Assembly (NCBI GenBank): GCA_027451405.1
Contig: DAIDJM010000002.1
Coordinates: forward strand, 95,770-159,769
Length of the DNA stretch: 64,000 nucleotides
Reading direction: 5' to 3'
Source: Acetobacteraceae bacterium
GTDB taxonomy: Bacteria > Pseudomonadota > Alphaproteobacteria > Acetobacterales > Acetobacteraceae
Shown here: positions 9,319-19,381 of the stretch, one piece after another
Position numbering within the stretch: the first letter of the stretch is position 1
How the letters are laid out: each line of letters starts with the position of its first letter
Made by a program: the position numbers and the translations under genes
The notes under the pieces: model-generated
Databases searched by the model: none
Told to the model about the DNA's origin: nothing
What the model saw: only the letters and a program-made list of their open reading frames with translations

Positions 9319-9943
9319 CACGCTGCGCGAGCCGGGCGCCGGGGCGGCGCTGGCCTGGAGCTGTGCCACCGGCGCGGCTCTGGCGGTCGTTGCCTTGCTG
9401 GTCCGGCGGTTTGTGCCCGGCATTCTCGATCATTTACCAAAAGGTGCGGCGGGCGCGGGCTTGCTGGTCGCGGCGGGCGCGGGTCTGACCGCGGCGGGGG
9501 CGCCCCGGCAGGTGGTGGCGTTCGCGGGCGGGTTCGGTTTTGGCGCCGCGCTCGGGACCGGGCTTGCGCTGGCGTCGCAATTGCTGGGCTGCGCGCTGGA
9601 TTACGCGGCGGCGGCGACCGCGGCGCTGCCTTGGGCGGAGCGGCGGCTCGGGCCCAGGTGGATGAAGATCCGCGGTTTTCTGCAGGCGCATCCGTTCCGG
9701 GCGACACTCACGCTGCGTCTATTGCCAGTCGGGAACAATATGCTGCTCAACGTGGCGGCGGGTGCGCTGGGCGTCCGGCCGGGCGCGTTTTTTGCGGCCT
9801 CGGCGCTGGGCTACTTGCCGCAGACCGTGATTTTCGCGCTGCTCGGGTCTGGCGTTCAACTCGGCCAGGGCACGAAAATCGCCGTCGCGGCAGCCTTGTT
9901 CGCGGCTTCCGCGTCGCTGGGCCTGACGCTGGCCAGAAAGTAA
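9302..9943 (+). CDS. TVP38/TMEM64-type (VTT domain) membrane protein
   Basis: A 213-residue membrane protein with five to six hydrophobic segments. The FAGGFGFGAALGTGLALASQLLGC segment and the later R-x6-F-R-A-T-L-T-L-R-L-L-P-V-GNNMLLN match the VTT/SNARE-associated family (DedA-related), whose members move lipids or act as membrane carriers. The likely TTG start at 9302 overlaps the end of dut by 17 bases. The specific role is unknown. Confidence 0.8.
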   Translation: MVPRADTLREPGAGAALAWSCATGAALAVVALLVRRFVPGILDHLPKGAAGAGLLVAAGAGLTAAGAPRQVVAFAGGFGFGAALGTGLALASQLLGCALDYAAAATAALPWAERRLGPRWMKIRGFLQAHPFRATLTLRLLPVGNNMLLNVAAGALGVRPGAFFAASALGYLPQTVIFALLGSGVQLGQGTKIAVAAALFAASASLGLTLARK

Positions 9944-9944
9944 C

Positions 9945-10010
9945 GGGGCCCGGCGCCGGTCGGCCCCGGCCCAAGGGGACCAGGGAGGCGGAGCTCCCTG
10001 GTCCCGGAAC
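9945..10010 (+). repeat. Double-hairpin repeat copy R3 (divergent, terminator-like)
   Basis: Two hairpins in the same order as the repeat family. The first is GGGGCC...GGCCCC. The second has a 12-bp stem, GGGACCAGGGAG with CTCCCTGGTCCC, around the family loop motif GCGG. Sequence differs strongly from the consensus but the architecture is kept. It lies between the VTT gene and the convergent cytochrome gene and would serve as a bidirectional terminator. Confidence 0.6.
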
Positions 10011-10012
10011 CC

Positions 10013-10372
10013 TCATTTCAACGTCGCGAGATACGCAATGACGTTCGCCCGGTCCGTCTCGCTCGGCAGGCCCGCGAAGGTCATTTTCGTCCCCGGCACC
10101 ACGCCCTTCGGATTGGTCAGGTAGGTATTCAGTTCCGCTTCCGTCCAGGTCTTGTGCGCGCTCTGCATGGCGGGGGAGTAGTTGAAGCCCGGCACGCTCG
10201 CCGAGGGGCGGCCGACGACGCCCGCGAGGCTCGGGCCGATCTTGTTTTCGCCCGGTTTGTTCGAATGGCACATGTGGCATTTCGCGGTGAAGATGGCCTG
10301 GCCGGCGGAGGCATCGCCGGCCGCATAGGCGGCGGCTGGGGCAAGGGCAATCAGGGCGATGAGTGCGCGCAA
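10013..10372 (-). CDS. Periplasmic class I c-type cytochrome
   Basis: A 119-residue small cytochrome c. An 18-residue signal peptide (LRALIALIAL...AAAYA) precedes the mature domain. Haem attachment is at C32-H-M-C35-H36, and Met97 (TKMTFAGL) is the likely axial ligand, as in cytochrome c2/c550 proteins. It would shuttle electrons in the periplasm, for respiration or cyclic photosynthetic electron flow. The start is TTG at 10372, supported by GAGGAGG about five bases upstream. No ATG fits. Confidence 0.9.
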   Translation of the reverse strand: MRALIALIALAPAAAYAAGDASAGQAIFTAKCHMCHSNKPGENKIGPSLAGVVGRPSASVPGFNYSPAMQSAHKTWTEAELNTYLTNPKGVVPGTKMTFAGLPSETDRANVIAYLATLK

Positions 10373-10439
10373 CGGAACCTCCTCTGGGTTGTCGCAGCGC
10401 AAAACTAGCGGTGTCGGTTTGTGGCCGATTTGATCTGGA

Positions 10440-12851
10440 TCAATGCGGCGCCAGCGCGGGCTCGCGTTCGGCGCGGCCCCAGCACCAGTCGCGGACTTCC
10501 GGCAGGTCGAGACCATGGCGGCGGACATAGTTGCCGTGCTCCACGAGCCGGTCGCGCAGATGCTGCTGCAGATGCGCCGCGGCGTCGCGCAGGCGCGGCG
10601 CACGGTCGATCGCGTCCATGGCGAGGTGGAAACGGTCGAGCCGGTTCAGCACTGCCATGTCGAAAGGCGTGGTGGTCGTGCCTTCCTCGACATAGCCGCG
10701 AACATGGATGTTGTCGTGATTGGCGCGGCGGTAGGTGAGCCGGTGGATCAGCCAGGGGTAGCCGTGATAGGCGAACACCACCGGGCGGCTCGTCGTGAAC
10801 ATCGAGTCGAACTCGGCGTCCGAGAGGCCGTGCGGGTGCTCGGCTTTCGGCTGCAACGCCATCAGATCGACCACATTGACCACGCGCACCCGGATGTCGG
10901 GCAGGTGGCGGCGCAACAAATCGACCGCGGCCAGCGTCTCGAGCGTGGGCACGTCGCCGGCGCAGGCCATCACCACGTCCGGCTCGGTACCTTCATCGTT
11001 GCTCGCCCAGCTCCAGATGCCGGCGCCGACCGTGCAGTGGCGGATCGCCGCATCCATGTCGAGCCATTGCCAGTCGGGCTGCTTGCCGGCGACGATCACG
11101 TTGATATAGTTGCGGCTACGCAAGCAATGGTCTGTGACGGAGAGGAGCGTGTTCGCGTCGGGCGGCAGATAGACCCGCACGATGTCGGCCTTCTTGTTCA
11201 CCACATGATCGATGAAGCCGGGATCCTGGTGCGAGAAGCCGTTGTGATCCTGACGCCAGACATGGCTCGTGAGCAGATAGTTCAATGACGCGATCGGGCG
11301 GCGCCAGCGGATGTTGCGGCTGGTTTTCAGCCATTTCGCGTGCTGGTTGAACATCGAATCGACGATGTGGATGAACGCCTCGTAGCACGAGAAGAAGCCG
11401 TGGCGGCCGGTGAGCAGGTAGCCCTCGAGCCATCCCTGGCACAGATGCTCGCTCAGCACTTCCATCACGCGGCCGTCGGGCGACACGTGATCGTCGGTCG
11501 GCAGGATCTCGCCGGTGAAGACGCGGTCGGTGGCTTCGAAGAGGGCGGTGAGGCGGTTCGAGGCGGTCTCGTCGGGGCCGAAGACACGAAAGTTGCGGTG
11601 TGATTCGTTGCGCTTCATCACGTCGCGCAGGAAGCCGCCGCAGACCCGGGTGGCTTCCGCCTGAACGCTGCCGGGGACCGGCACTTCCACCGCGTAGTCG
11701 CGGAAATCGGGCAGATCGAGATCGCGCAGCAGAATGCCGCCGTTCGCGTGGGGGCTGGCGCTCATACGCTTCTCGCCGTGCGGCGCGAGTGCTGCGATCT
11801 CCGGGACGATCCTGCCGTTCTCGTCGAACAGCGATTTGGGATCGTAGCTTTTCATCCAGGCTTCGAGCATCACGCGATGCGCTTCGTTGCTGCGCACCTC
11901 GGCGAGCGGGACCTGATGCGCGCGCCAGGTGCCTTCGACCGGCTTGCCGTCCACCTCGCGCGGGCCGGTCCAGCCTTTCGGCGTGCGCAGCACGATCATC
12001 GGCCAGAGCGGGCGGGCGGGATCGTTCTTCTCGCGGGCACGGCGCCGGATCGCGCGGATCTCGCCGATCGCCTCATCGAGTGCCGCCGCCATGCGCTGGT
12101 GCATGGGCCGCGGCTCGCTGCCGGAGACGAAGATGGGAACGTAGCCGTAACCGCGCAGCAAGGCGGCGAGCTCGGATTCGGGCAGCCGCGCGAGCACCGT
12201 GTATTCGGCGATCTTGTAGCCGTTCAAATGCAGGATCGGCAGGACAGCGCCGTCGCGCACGGGATTGAGGAATTTGTTGGAATGCCAGCTCGCGGCGAGC
12301 GGGCCGGTCTCGGCCTCGCCATCGCCGACGACGCAGACTGCGATCAGATCGGGATTGTCGAAGACCGCACCGAAGGCGTGCACGAGCGCGTAGCCGAGTT
12401 CGCCGCCTTCGTGGATGGAGCCGGGCGTCTCGGGGGCGACATGGCTCGGGATGCCGCCGGGGAAGGAGAATTGCGTGAAGAGGCGCTTCAGGCCCGCCTC
12501 GTTCTGCGGCACTTCCTGGTAGATTTCACTGTAGGTGCCGTCCAGATACGTGCTCGCAACAACGCCAGGACCGCCATGGCCGGGGCCGGCGATGAAGATC
12601 GCGTCGATATCGTCGCGGCGTATGATGCGGTTGAGGTGCGCGTAGATGAAGTTGAGGCCGGGCGTGGTGCCCCAGTGGCCGAGCAGGCGCGGCTTGATGT
12701 GCTCGGGTCGCAGGGGCTCGCGCAGCAGCGGGTTGTCCATCAGGTAGATCTGGCCGACCGAGAGGTAATTCGCGGCACGCCACCAGGCATCGATTTGCGC
12801 CAGTTCGCCGGCGGCGAGCGGTGACACGGGAGAAGCGGTGGTGTCGGCCAT
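10440..12851 (-). CDS. xfp: Xylulose-5-phosphate/fructose-6-phosphate phosphoketolase
   Basis: An 803-residue thiamine-diphosphate enzyme that cleaves xylulose-5-P (and often fructose-6-P) to acetyl-P plus a triose- or tetrose-P. Typical motifs: [11 protein letters not shown] near residue 68, the GPGHGGPG loop, the ThDP-binding [13 protein letters not shown], and the C-terminal domain with [14 protein letters not shown]. Length is normal (about 800). Phosphoketolase is common in acetic acid bacteria as a glycolytic bypass. It is divergent from a small lipoyl-domain gene, sharing a 170-bp intergenic region. Confidence 0.96.
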   Translation of the reverse strand: MADTTASPVSPLAAGELAQIDAWWRAANYLSVGQIYLMDNPLLREPLRPEHIKPRLLGHWGTTPGLNFIYAHLNRIIRRDDIDAIFIAGPGHGGPGVVASTYLDGTYSEIYQEVPQNEAGLKRLFTQFSFPGGIPSHVAPETPGSIHEGGELGYALVHAFGAVFDNPDLIAVCVVGDGEAETGPLAASWHSNKFLNPVRDGAVLPILHLNGYKIAEYTVLARLPESELAALLRGYGYVPIFVSGSEPRPMHQRMAAALDEAIGEIRAIRRRAREKNDPARPLWPMIVLRTPKGWTGPREVDGKPVEGTWRAHQVPLAEVRSNEAHRVMLEAWMKSYDPKSLFDENGRIVPEIAALAPHGEKRMSASPHANGGILLRDLDLPDFRDYAVEVPVPGSVQAEATRVCGGFLRDVMKRNESHRNFRVFGPDETASNRLTALFEATDRVFTGEILPTDDHVSPDGRVMEVLSEHLCQGWLEGYLLTGRHGFFSCYEAFIHIVDSMFNQHAKWLKTSRNIRWRRPIASLNYLLTSHVWRQDHNGFSHQDPGFIDHVVNKKADIVRVYLPPDANTLLSVTDHCLRSRNYINVIVAGKQPDWQWLDMDAAIRHCTVGAGIWSWASNDEGTEPDVVMACAGDVPTLETLAAVDLLRRHLPDIRVRVVNVVDLMALQPKAEHPHGLSDAEFDSMFTTSRPVVFAYHGYPWLIHRLTYRRANHDNIHVRGYVEEGTTTTPFDMAVLNRLDRFHLAMDAIDRAPRLRDAAAHLQQHLRDRLVEHGNYVRRHGLDLPEVRDWCWGRAEREPALAPH

Positions 12852-13025
12852 GCGGGATGCTCCACGATGCCGGAGGGAGGCTGCGCAATCCGGGGGGCTG
12901 CGCGCAAGACCTGCCGGGATGCCACGCGGGTCTAAAGCGGGCGCGCACGCCACACGTTGATGTGTGTCAAGGCGCCGAAAGGCGGACCGGCCGAGTTTGC
13001 CGTCGCACAACGGAGAAGAGGCTTG

Positions 13026-13262
13026 ATGTCGACGATCACGATCGCGCCGGAAATCTGGGCCACGGCGGCGCTGCCGGAGGGTATCCTGGAGAAATGGCGG
13101 GTCACGGACGGCAGCCTGGTCGCAGCGGATCAGGTCGTGGCCGAAATCAGCGTGGAAGGGGCGAAGCACGAGGTGCTGTCGCCGACCGCCGGGCGGGTGC
13201 AGGTGTGGATGCGGGCGAATAGCGTCGTGGAGCCCGGGTCGCAGATTGGCGCGGTGGGCTGA
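13026..13262 (+). CDS. Stand-alone biotinyl/lipoyl-domain protein
   Basis: A 78-residue single domain with the flattened beta-barrel fold of lipoyl and biotinyl carriers: an [15 protein letters not shown] front half and an [18 protein letters not shown] hairpin, with Lys47 at the turn where cofactors attach. Neither the exact lipoyl (DKA) nor biotin (MKM) triplet is present, so the cofactor is uncertain. No acyltransferase or dehydrogenase partner is adjacent. The ATG at 13026 has an AGAAGAGG stretch just upstream; an earlier in-frame start at 12957 is less likely. Confidence 0.8.
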   Translation: MSTITIAPEIWATAALPEGILEKWRVTDGSLVAADQVVAEISVEGAKHEVLSPTAGRVQVWMRANSVVEPGSQIGAVG

Positions 13263-13267
13263 GACTT

Positions 13268-13328
13268 GCCTCCGGCGGGCAGGGGCTTTGCCCCTGCACC
13301 CCACTGGGGCCGAAAGGCCCCAGACCCC
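13268..13328 (-). repeat. Double-hairpin repeat copy R4
   Basis: A full-length copy in reverse orientation. Its second stem is GCAGGGGC-AAA-GCCCCTGC when read in the element's own direction, a compensated variant of the GCAGAGGC/GCCTCTGC stem. It lies just after the lipoyl-protein stop. Confidence 0.9.
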
Positions 13329-13375
13329 GTTACTTTAGAAAGTCGCTGAGGCCAGCACGGCTTGCTGAAAATGAT

Positions 13376-13436
13376 GGGGTCTGGGGCCTTGCGGCCCCAG
13401 CGGAGTGCAGAGGCGGAGCCTCTGCCCGCCGGAGGC
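13376..13436 (+). repeat. Double-hairpin repeat copy R5
   Basis: A full-length copy in direct orientation, seven bases before the cysE stop. With R4 it forms a head-to-head pair separated by about 47 bp, so the two copies together could pair as one long inverted repeat. Confidence 0.9.
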
Positions 13437-13442
13437 AATATC

Positions 13443-14276
13443 TCAGATGGCGTAGTCGAGCGCCGGCAGGCTTTGATCCATGGTCAGCGCCGGCATGTGC
13501 TTATGCCGCGTGCCGACCGGCCGGGCCGGGTTGCCCACCACGGTGGTGTAGGGCTGCACGCTCTCGAGCACGATGCTGCCCGCGCCCACCTTGGCGCCCT
13601 CGCCAATCGTGATGTTGCCGAGCACCTTGGCGCCCGCGCCGATGAGCACGCCGCGCCGCACCTTCGGATGGCGGTCGCCGCATTGCTTGCCGGTGCCGCC
13701 GAGCGTCACCCCTTGCAGCATCGACACGTCGTCGTCGATCACCGCGGTCTCGCCGATCACGATCGCCGTTCCGTGGTCGAACAGGATGCCGCGCCCGAGC
13801 CTTGCCGCCGGATGCACGTCCACCGCGAACACTTCGGAGGCCCGGCTTTGCAGATGTTTCGCGAGATGCAGGCGCCCGCGCTTCCACAGCCAGTTGCTGA
13901 AGCGATACGACTGGACCGCGTGGTAGCCTTTGAAATAAAGGAACGGCGTCAGCAGGTCCGGGCAGGCGGGGTCACGGTCGCGCACGGCCGTGAGGTCCGC
14001 CATCGCGGCTTCCTCGATCGCCGGATCGGCCGAGAGCGCCTCGCACATGATGGCTTCGAGCGTGTCGATGGCGAGCGCATAGTCGGACAGCTTGCGCGCG
14101 AGCCGGTGCGCGAGCGCATCGGCGAAGGTTTCGTGCAGCAGCACCGTGTCGCGGATCACTTCCGCCATGACGCGGTCATGTTCGACCGCGCTCACCGCCT
14201 CTTCACGGACCTGCGTCCAAAGTTCCTGGGCGGCTTCGGTCGTGACCCGGCCGTCGCACAGTCCGGTTGGCGGCAT
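13443..14276 (-). CDS. cysE: Serine O-acetyltransferase
   Basis: A 277-residue enzyme making O-acetylserine from serine and acetyl-CoA, the entry to cysteine synthesis. An N-terminal helical domain (residues about 1-150) is followed by a left-handed beta-helix of hexapeptide repeats (AARLGRGILFDHGTAIVIGETAVI...). The active-site DHGTAIVIGE and the GGTGK loop are clear. ATG at 14276 is chosen; longer frames run into upstream non-coding sequence. It is convergent with the lipoyl-domain gene. Confidence 0.95.
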   Translation of the reverse strand: MPPTGLCDGRVTTEAAQELWTQVREEAVSAVEHDRVMAEVIRDTVLLHETFADALAHRLARKLSDYALAIDTLEAIMCEALSADPAIEEAAMADLTAVRDRDPACPDLLTPFLYFKGYHAVQSYRFSNWLWKRGRLHLAKHLQSRASEVFAVDVHPAARLGRGILFDHGTAIVIGETAVIDDDVSMLQGVTLGGTGKQCGDRHPKVRRGVLIGAGAKVLGNITIGEGAKVGAGSIVLESVQPYTTVVGNPARPVGTRHKHMPALTMDQSLPALDYAI

Positions 14277-14346
14277 GGGCGTCCTCCTCCCCTTTTGCCG
14301 AGGAGATGGGGGCGGACCGGGTGGGTTGTAAGCCCGCCAGGTCCGG

Positions 14347-15906
14347 TCAGGGATACTCCCCCTGACGGCCGTGGGTCGGCGTGCAGTCATCGGCCGGGCG
14401 CCGCGCGGAGGAGACCAGGGTGCCCGCGGAGGGCGCATCGTCGAAATCGAAAAGACTCTCCAGCGTATTCGCGTTCGCATCGCGGCTGGTCAGGTGTGCC
14501 GTGGCGCTGCCGGTCGTGAGAAAACGCGCCTCGATGAAGGCCAGCAACGAGGTGTGATCGCTGACCGAGTGCGAGACGTAGCTCGGCTTGGCGAACGGCG
14601 ATACCGCGATCAGACCAACCCTCAGGCCGAGCTGGTCGAAGGCCGCGCATTGCGGGGGAAATGGGCCCGTCGGGTTGGCCGCGAGGGCCGGGCAAAGCGC
14701 CTCGGCGTCCTGCACCGAGGTGTGCGCGGCGGGATTGAAATTGTGCGCCCAGTTCCAGGAACATTCCTGCCCGCCTCCCGGCTTGCCGCTCGCGGGCAAG
14801 TTCGATGCATCGGCGCACTGTCCGGGAAAGATGCCGTCCGGGGTGCGCCCGGCTTGTGGCGCTGCCGGTGGCGGCACGTGGTCGTAAAACCCGCCATGCT
14901 CATCCCAGGTGATGAACATGACGGTGTCCTTCCAGTGAGGACCGTTGCGGAGCGCGTTGACGAGCCGCGACACGTGGGCCTGGCCACGCTGGATATCGCT
15001 TGGCGGGTGCTCGTCGGTTTCGGTGGCGTAGGTGAGGGCGCCGAAATTCGGGTCGGCGAAGGCCACCTGCGGGAGCGGATAGCCCGCCTCGCCGGCGAGC
15101 GCCCGCTCGAGATCGCCACTCGGCGCGAGGTGTGCCTGGGCGAAGGAGCGGAACAGGGTGGCCGTGTAGAAATCGCTGCCGTAATCGGTCCAGCTGACCT
15201 TGAATTTATCGAGCAGGTCGAAAATCGTCCCGGTGATCGGCTGGTAGCCGGGTCCGAAGCCCAAATGGGGCGGGACGGCGTCGTTGGTGGTGACGTGGCC
15301 GAAGGAGGTCGCCGCGAGCGAATACATCCGGTTGGGCACCGTCGGGCCGATCAGGGAGGAGAAGGCGCGGTCACTGATCGCGAATTTGCTGGCGAGATCG
15401 TAATAGAACGGAATGTCGTTCTGATCGAAATAGAGCATGGTGGCGCCGGGCTCGCGCGCGGACACCGGCTCGTTCACGACGACGAACCCGTCATTCAGGG
15501 GATCGGTCAGCGTGTGGTTGGGATGAGTGAGATTCACCTCGTGATGAGAGGGATCCCAGCTATGGTCGATCTTGGCCGGCGCGCAGCGTGTCGCCGCGTG
15601 CGACGCGATGACGGCCGCGCCCGTCGAATCGAGATTGCGATTGCTGCAGACGAGCGCACCGTTGCTGATCGCGCAGGTCAGACCGTCGACGCAATGATGG
15701 TCGCTGGCCGCGCAAGCCTGTCCCGGAGCCGGCGGATGGTAGGGAGAGCCGGGCGCGAACGGCAGCACGCCGAAGTAATTGTCGAAGGAATGGTTTTCCT
15801 GCATGACGATGATGATGTGCTTCACGGCGTGAATATTGCCGTCCGCCAACGCGGGGCACGCGATCGCCGCGCCCAGCGCTGCCAGGACCCCGGAACGCCA
15901 CGCCAT
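14347..15906 (-). CDS. Secreted phosphoesterase (PlcC/AcpA superfamily, PF04185)
   Basis: A 519-residue protein with a signal peptide (GVLAALGAAIACPALA). The first strand, IIIVMQENHSFDNYFG, is the hallmark of bacterial phospholipase C / acid phosphatase AcpA proteins; Glu-Asn binds the metal or nucleophile region. Later TWDEHGGFYDHVPPP and SDHTSLLAFIEARF supply further metal ligands. The substrate (phospholipid or phosphate monoester) cannot be told from sequence. Multiple cysteines suit a periplasmic or extracellular location. Confidence 0.88.
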   Translation of the reverse strand: MAWRSGVLAALGAAIACPALADGNIHAVKHIIIVMQENHSFDNYFGVLPFAPGSPYHPPAPGQACAASDHHCVDGLTCAISNGALVCSNRNLDSTGAAVIASHAATRCAPAKIDHSWDPSHHEVNLTHPNHTLTDPLNDGFVVVNEPVSAREPGATMLYFDQNDIPFYYDLASKFAISDRAFSSLIGPTVPNRMYSLAATSFGHVTTNDAVPPHLGFGPGYQPITGTIFDLLDKFKVSWTDYGSDFYTATLFRSFAQAHLAPSGDLERALAGEAGYPLPQVAFADPNFGALTYATETDEHPPSDIQRGQAHVSRLVNALRNGPHWKDTVMFITWDEHGGFYDHVPPPAAPQAGRTPDGIFPGQCADASNLPASGKPGGGQECSWNWAHNFNPAAHTSVQDAEALCPALAANPTGPFPPQCAAFDQLGLRVGLIAVSPFAKPSYVSHSVSDHTSLLAFIEARFLTTGSATAHLTSRDANANTLESLFDFDDAPSAGTLVSSARRPADDCTPTHGRQGEYP

Positions 15907-16022
15907 GTCTAATCCCCCCGTTTTGTCGCGCGATCAGAACCGGGCCGACGGCTCTCTGTCAACTCTGCGACAGCAGAGTGTTCTGGGCTCTTTTTCTTCG
16001 GGAGGAGAACGTTCTCCGTATC

Positions 16023-17219
16023 TCACAAACCCATGGCCTGCGCCATGAACCGCGTCTTCAACGCCGGCATCCGATGCACCGCGGCGATTCCGAGCCGCCG
16101 TGCGGTGCGGAGCAGCGGATTGGCGGTGCTGAACAGGCGATCGAGCGCGTCGGTCGCGAGCAGCATCGAGACCGTGTCGGGCCGGCGCGAGCGCTCGTAG
16201 CGCGCGAGCAGCGCGGGCGCGCCGAGATCGACCCCCGTCTCGCGCGCGCCGATCAGCAGGTTCGCGAGCGCAATGGCATCCCGCAAGCCGAGATTGAGCC
16301 CCTGCCCGGCGATGGGGTGGATGCCATGGGCCGCGTCGCCGATGACCGCGAGGCGCTCGGCCGTGATGCGGTGCACATACATGGCGGAGAGCGGGTAGAT
16401 CCAGCGGCGGCCGACCGGGCGGACGCGGCCGAGATGGGGGCCGAGCCGGCGGGCGATTTCGGCGCCGAAATCCTCGTCGTTCAGCGCCATGTAGCGCGGC
16501 GCCTCGCGGCTGCGTTCGGTCCAGACGATGGCGGAGAGGTTCTCGCCGGCCTCGCTCGGCGCCATCGGGAGCTGGGCGAACGGGCCCGCGGGCAGGAAAT
16601 GCTCGAGGGCGACGCGGCCATGGGGCTTTTCGTGGGCGATCGCCGCGACGATGCCGCTCTGAGGGTAGGACCAGCGGGTGGCCACCAGGCCTGCCGCGCG
16701 GCGCAGCGGGGAATCGCGGCCTTCGGCGGCCACCACGAGGGGTACGGTGAAGGACTGGCCGGTCGAGAGCCGGATCGTGGCGCCATCAGGGTTGCGGGTG
16801 ACGCTCGCCTCGGCCGGGGCGAAGATATCGATGCCGGGGGCTGCGTGCAGGCGGTCATTCAGCGCCACGCGGAGGCTGCGGGCCTCGACCATCCAGCCCA
16901 TCGCGCCGCCTTCGACGGCGGCGCCCGCATCGAAATGGAGGAAGAGCGGCGACGCGCGGCCGCCGACATCCCCATCCGATACGCGGATATGCTCGATGGC
17001 GCCCGGCGGCAGGGGCAGCGCGTCCCACAGGCCGGCCGCCTCGAGCAGCGGGCGCGATCCGGCGGCGATGGCGTAGCAGCGGCCGTCGAAATCCGGGTGC
17101 TCCATGGGCGAAAGGGGCGCGCGATCGACCACCGCGACGCGGAAACCCGCCACCGCCAGGCGGCAGGCGAGCGCTCCGCCGACCGGCCCCGCCCCCACCA
17201 CGCATAGATCGTACGCCAT
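16023..17219 (-). CDS. UbiH/UbiF/Coq6-type FAD-dependent monooxygenase
   Basis: A 398-residue flavoprotein hydroxylase of ubiquinone biosynthesis. It has the N-terminal Rossmann motif VVGAGPVGGALACRLA, the middle EGRDSPLRRAAG (a DG-motif variant with E for D), and the C-terminal GDAAHGIHPIAGQGLNLGLRD that closes the FAD site. Which ring position it hydroxylates (UbiF, UbiH, UbiI or UbiL type) cannot be assigned. The start at 17219 faces the glnK promoter region. Confidence 0.88.
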   Translation of the reverse strand: MAYDLCVVGAGPVGGALACRLAVAGFRVAVVDRAPLSPMEHPDFDGRCYAIAAGSRPLLEAAGLWDALPLPPGAIEHIRVSDGDVGGRASPLFLHFDAGAAVEGGAMGWMVEARSLRVALNDRLHAAPGIDIFAPAEASVTRNPDGATIRLSTGQSFTVPLVVAAEGRDSPLRRAAGLVATRWSYPQSGIVAAIAHEKPHGRVALEHFLPAGPFAQLPMAPSEAGENLSAIVWTERSREAPRYMALNDEDFGAEIARRLGPHLGRVRPVGRRWIYPLSAMYVHRITAERLAVIGDAAHGIHPIAGQGLNLGLRDAIALANLLIGARETGVDLGAPALLARYERSRRPDTVSMLLATDALDRLFSTANPLLRTARRLGIAAVHRMPALKTRFMAQAMGL

Positions 17220-17265
17220 TCGCCTGCTGCCTCCGTAACCCCGCTGCCCAAAAAATGGGCAGTGA

Positions 17266-17712
<447 letters not shown>

Positions 17713-17726
17713 AGAGGAGCTCCCGA

Positions 17727-19238
17727 ATGAAACGATCCCCCGCGCGAGCATGGCTCGCGGCATTCTTTCTGGCTGTCCCAATCCTGCTGACCGGGGCCGC
17801 GGCGCTGGCGCAGACCACGGCGCCGAGCCCGGCCACGACGCCGACGGCCTCCGCCGCCATCCAGACGCCGGCCCCGACTCCGGCCCCGGCACCCGCCGCC
17901 GCCGCGCCGGCCACGCCGGCGCCGGCCACGCCGGCGCCGGCCGCTCCCGCCAAGCCGCCCGCCTATAACAGTGGCGACACCGCCTGGATGATGACGAGCT
18001 CGGCGCTCGTGCTGATGATGACGGTGCCGGGTCTCGCCCTCTTCTATGCCGGCATGGTGCGCAAAAAGAACATTCTTGCCACCTTGATGCAGTCCTTCGC
18101 GATCACCTGTCTGGTGACCATCGTCTGGACCGTGATCGGCTATTCGGAGGCGTTTACCGGCGGCACCGGGAGCATGGCGCCCTATCTCGGCGACCTCTCG
18201 CGATTCATGCTGAACGGCATCGCCGATCACATATCGCAAGGCGACGATTCCGCCTTCATCCTGGCCCCCGGCACGCCGGGTGCGACGACCATGACGATCC
18301 CCGAGACGGTCTACATGGTCTTCCAGATGACGTTTGCGATCATCACCCCGGCGCTGATCGCGGGCGCGTTCGCCGAGCGCATGAAATTCTCGGCCATGTG
18401 CATCTTCATGGTGCTGTGGTCGCTGCTCGTCTATTCGCCGATCGCGCACTGGGTGTGGGCGCCGACCGGCTGGCTGAACGGCATCGGCACGCTCGATTTC
18501 GCGGGCGGAACCGTCGTCCATATCAACGCGGGCATCGCCGGGCTCATGTGCTGCCTCGTGATGGGCAAGCGCTCCGGCTACGGGCATGACAACATGTCGC
18601 CCTTCAACCTCACCTACGCGGTGATCGGCGCCTCGCTGCTCTGGGTCGGCTGGTTCGGCTTCAATGCCGGCTCCGCCACCGCCGCCAACGGCCGCGCCGG
18701 CATGGCCTTCGCGGTGACGCAGATCGCCACCGCCGCCGCCGCGCTCGGCTGGATGTTCGCCGAGTGGATCGCCAAGGGGAAACCCTCGGTGCTCGGCATC
18801 ATTTCGGGCGCGGTCGCCGGCCTCGTCGCCATCACGCCGGCCTCGGGCTTCGTGCTGCCCGGCGCCTCGATCGTGATCGGTGTGGCCGCCGGCGTGATCT
18901 GCTTCCTGTCGGCCACCTACCTGAAGCACCTGCTCGGCTATGACGACAGCCTGGATACGTTCGGCGTGCATGGCATCGGCGGCATCGTCGGCGCGCTGCT
19001 GACCGGCGTGTTCTCCTACGGGCCGCTCTCGGCGACGAGCAGCAACCCGGCCGGGTCGCCGGGCAGCCTCGCGCAGGTGATCATCCAGGCGAAGGCGGTC
19101 GGCGTGACGCTGGTCTGGAGCGGGCTGATCTCGCTCGCGATCCTGCTGATCCTGAACTTCACGATCGGGCTGCGCGTGTCGCGGGAGGAGGAAGTCGAAG
19201 GGCTCGATACCGTGCTGCACGGCGAGAGTATCGGCTGA
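17727..19238 (+). CDS. amtB: Ammonium transporter AmtB
   Basis: A 503-residue ammonium channel. A signal peptide (residues about 1-28) is followed by an alanine/proline-rich linker (about 29-78, repeats of PATPAPA) and then eleven predicted membrane helices. The twin pore histidines are seen in GGTVVHINAG and TFGVHGIGG, and the F-gate aromatic region is present. The ATG at 17727 has a GAGGAGC ribosome site 7 bases upstream. The long Ala/Pro linker at the periplasmic N-terminus is unusual in length for the family. Confidence 0.96.
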   Translation: MKRSPARAWLAAFFLAVPILLTGAAALAQTTAPSPATTPTASAAIQTPAPTPAPAPAAAAPATPAPATPAPAAPAKPPAYNSGDTAWMMTSSALVLMMTVPGLALFYAGMVRKKNILATLMQSFAITCLVTIVWTVIGYSEAFTGGTGSMAPYLGDLSRFMLNGIADHISQGDDSAFILAPGTPGATTMTIPETVYMVFQMTFAIITPALIAGAFAERMKFSAMCIFMVLWSLLVYSPIAHWVWAPTGWLNGIGTLDFAGGTVVHINAGIAGLMCCLVMGKRSGYGHDNMSPFNLTYAVIGASLLWVGWFGFNAGSATAANGRAGMAFAVTQIATAAAALGWMFAEWIAKGKPSVLGIISGAVAGLVAITPASGFVLPGASIVIGVAAGVICFLSATYLKHLLGYDDSLDTFGVHGIGGIVGALLTGVFSYGPLSATSSNPAGSPGSLAQVIIQAKAVGVTLVWSGLISLAILLILNFTIGLRVSREEEVEGLDTVLHGESIG

Positions 19239-19301
19239 CGCGTCTGACGCCGGGGGGTGGCCCCCCCCGGTTGCGTTCTGGGGCGGGGGCAGGGCAGTTT
19301 T

Positions 19302-19362
19302 GCCTCCGGCGGGCAGGGGCTTTGCCCCTGCACCCCACTGGGGCCGGAAGGCCCCAGACCCC
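19302..19362 (-). repeat. Double-hairpin repeat copy R6
   Basis: A full-length copy in reverse orientation between amtB and the cyclophilin gene, both on the plus strand. Its second stem is the GCAGGGGC/GCCCCTGC variant. Confidence 0.9.
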
Positions 19363-19381
19363 CTCACTTTCGTTTCGGCCT

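Noticed and set aside
16004..16017. Perfect 14-bp palindrome GGAGAACGTTCTCC downstream of the UbiH-type gene
   Set aside because: It could be a terminator or operator, but no T-tract follows on the transcribed strand and no second copy is seen, so it was not listed as a feature.
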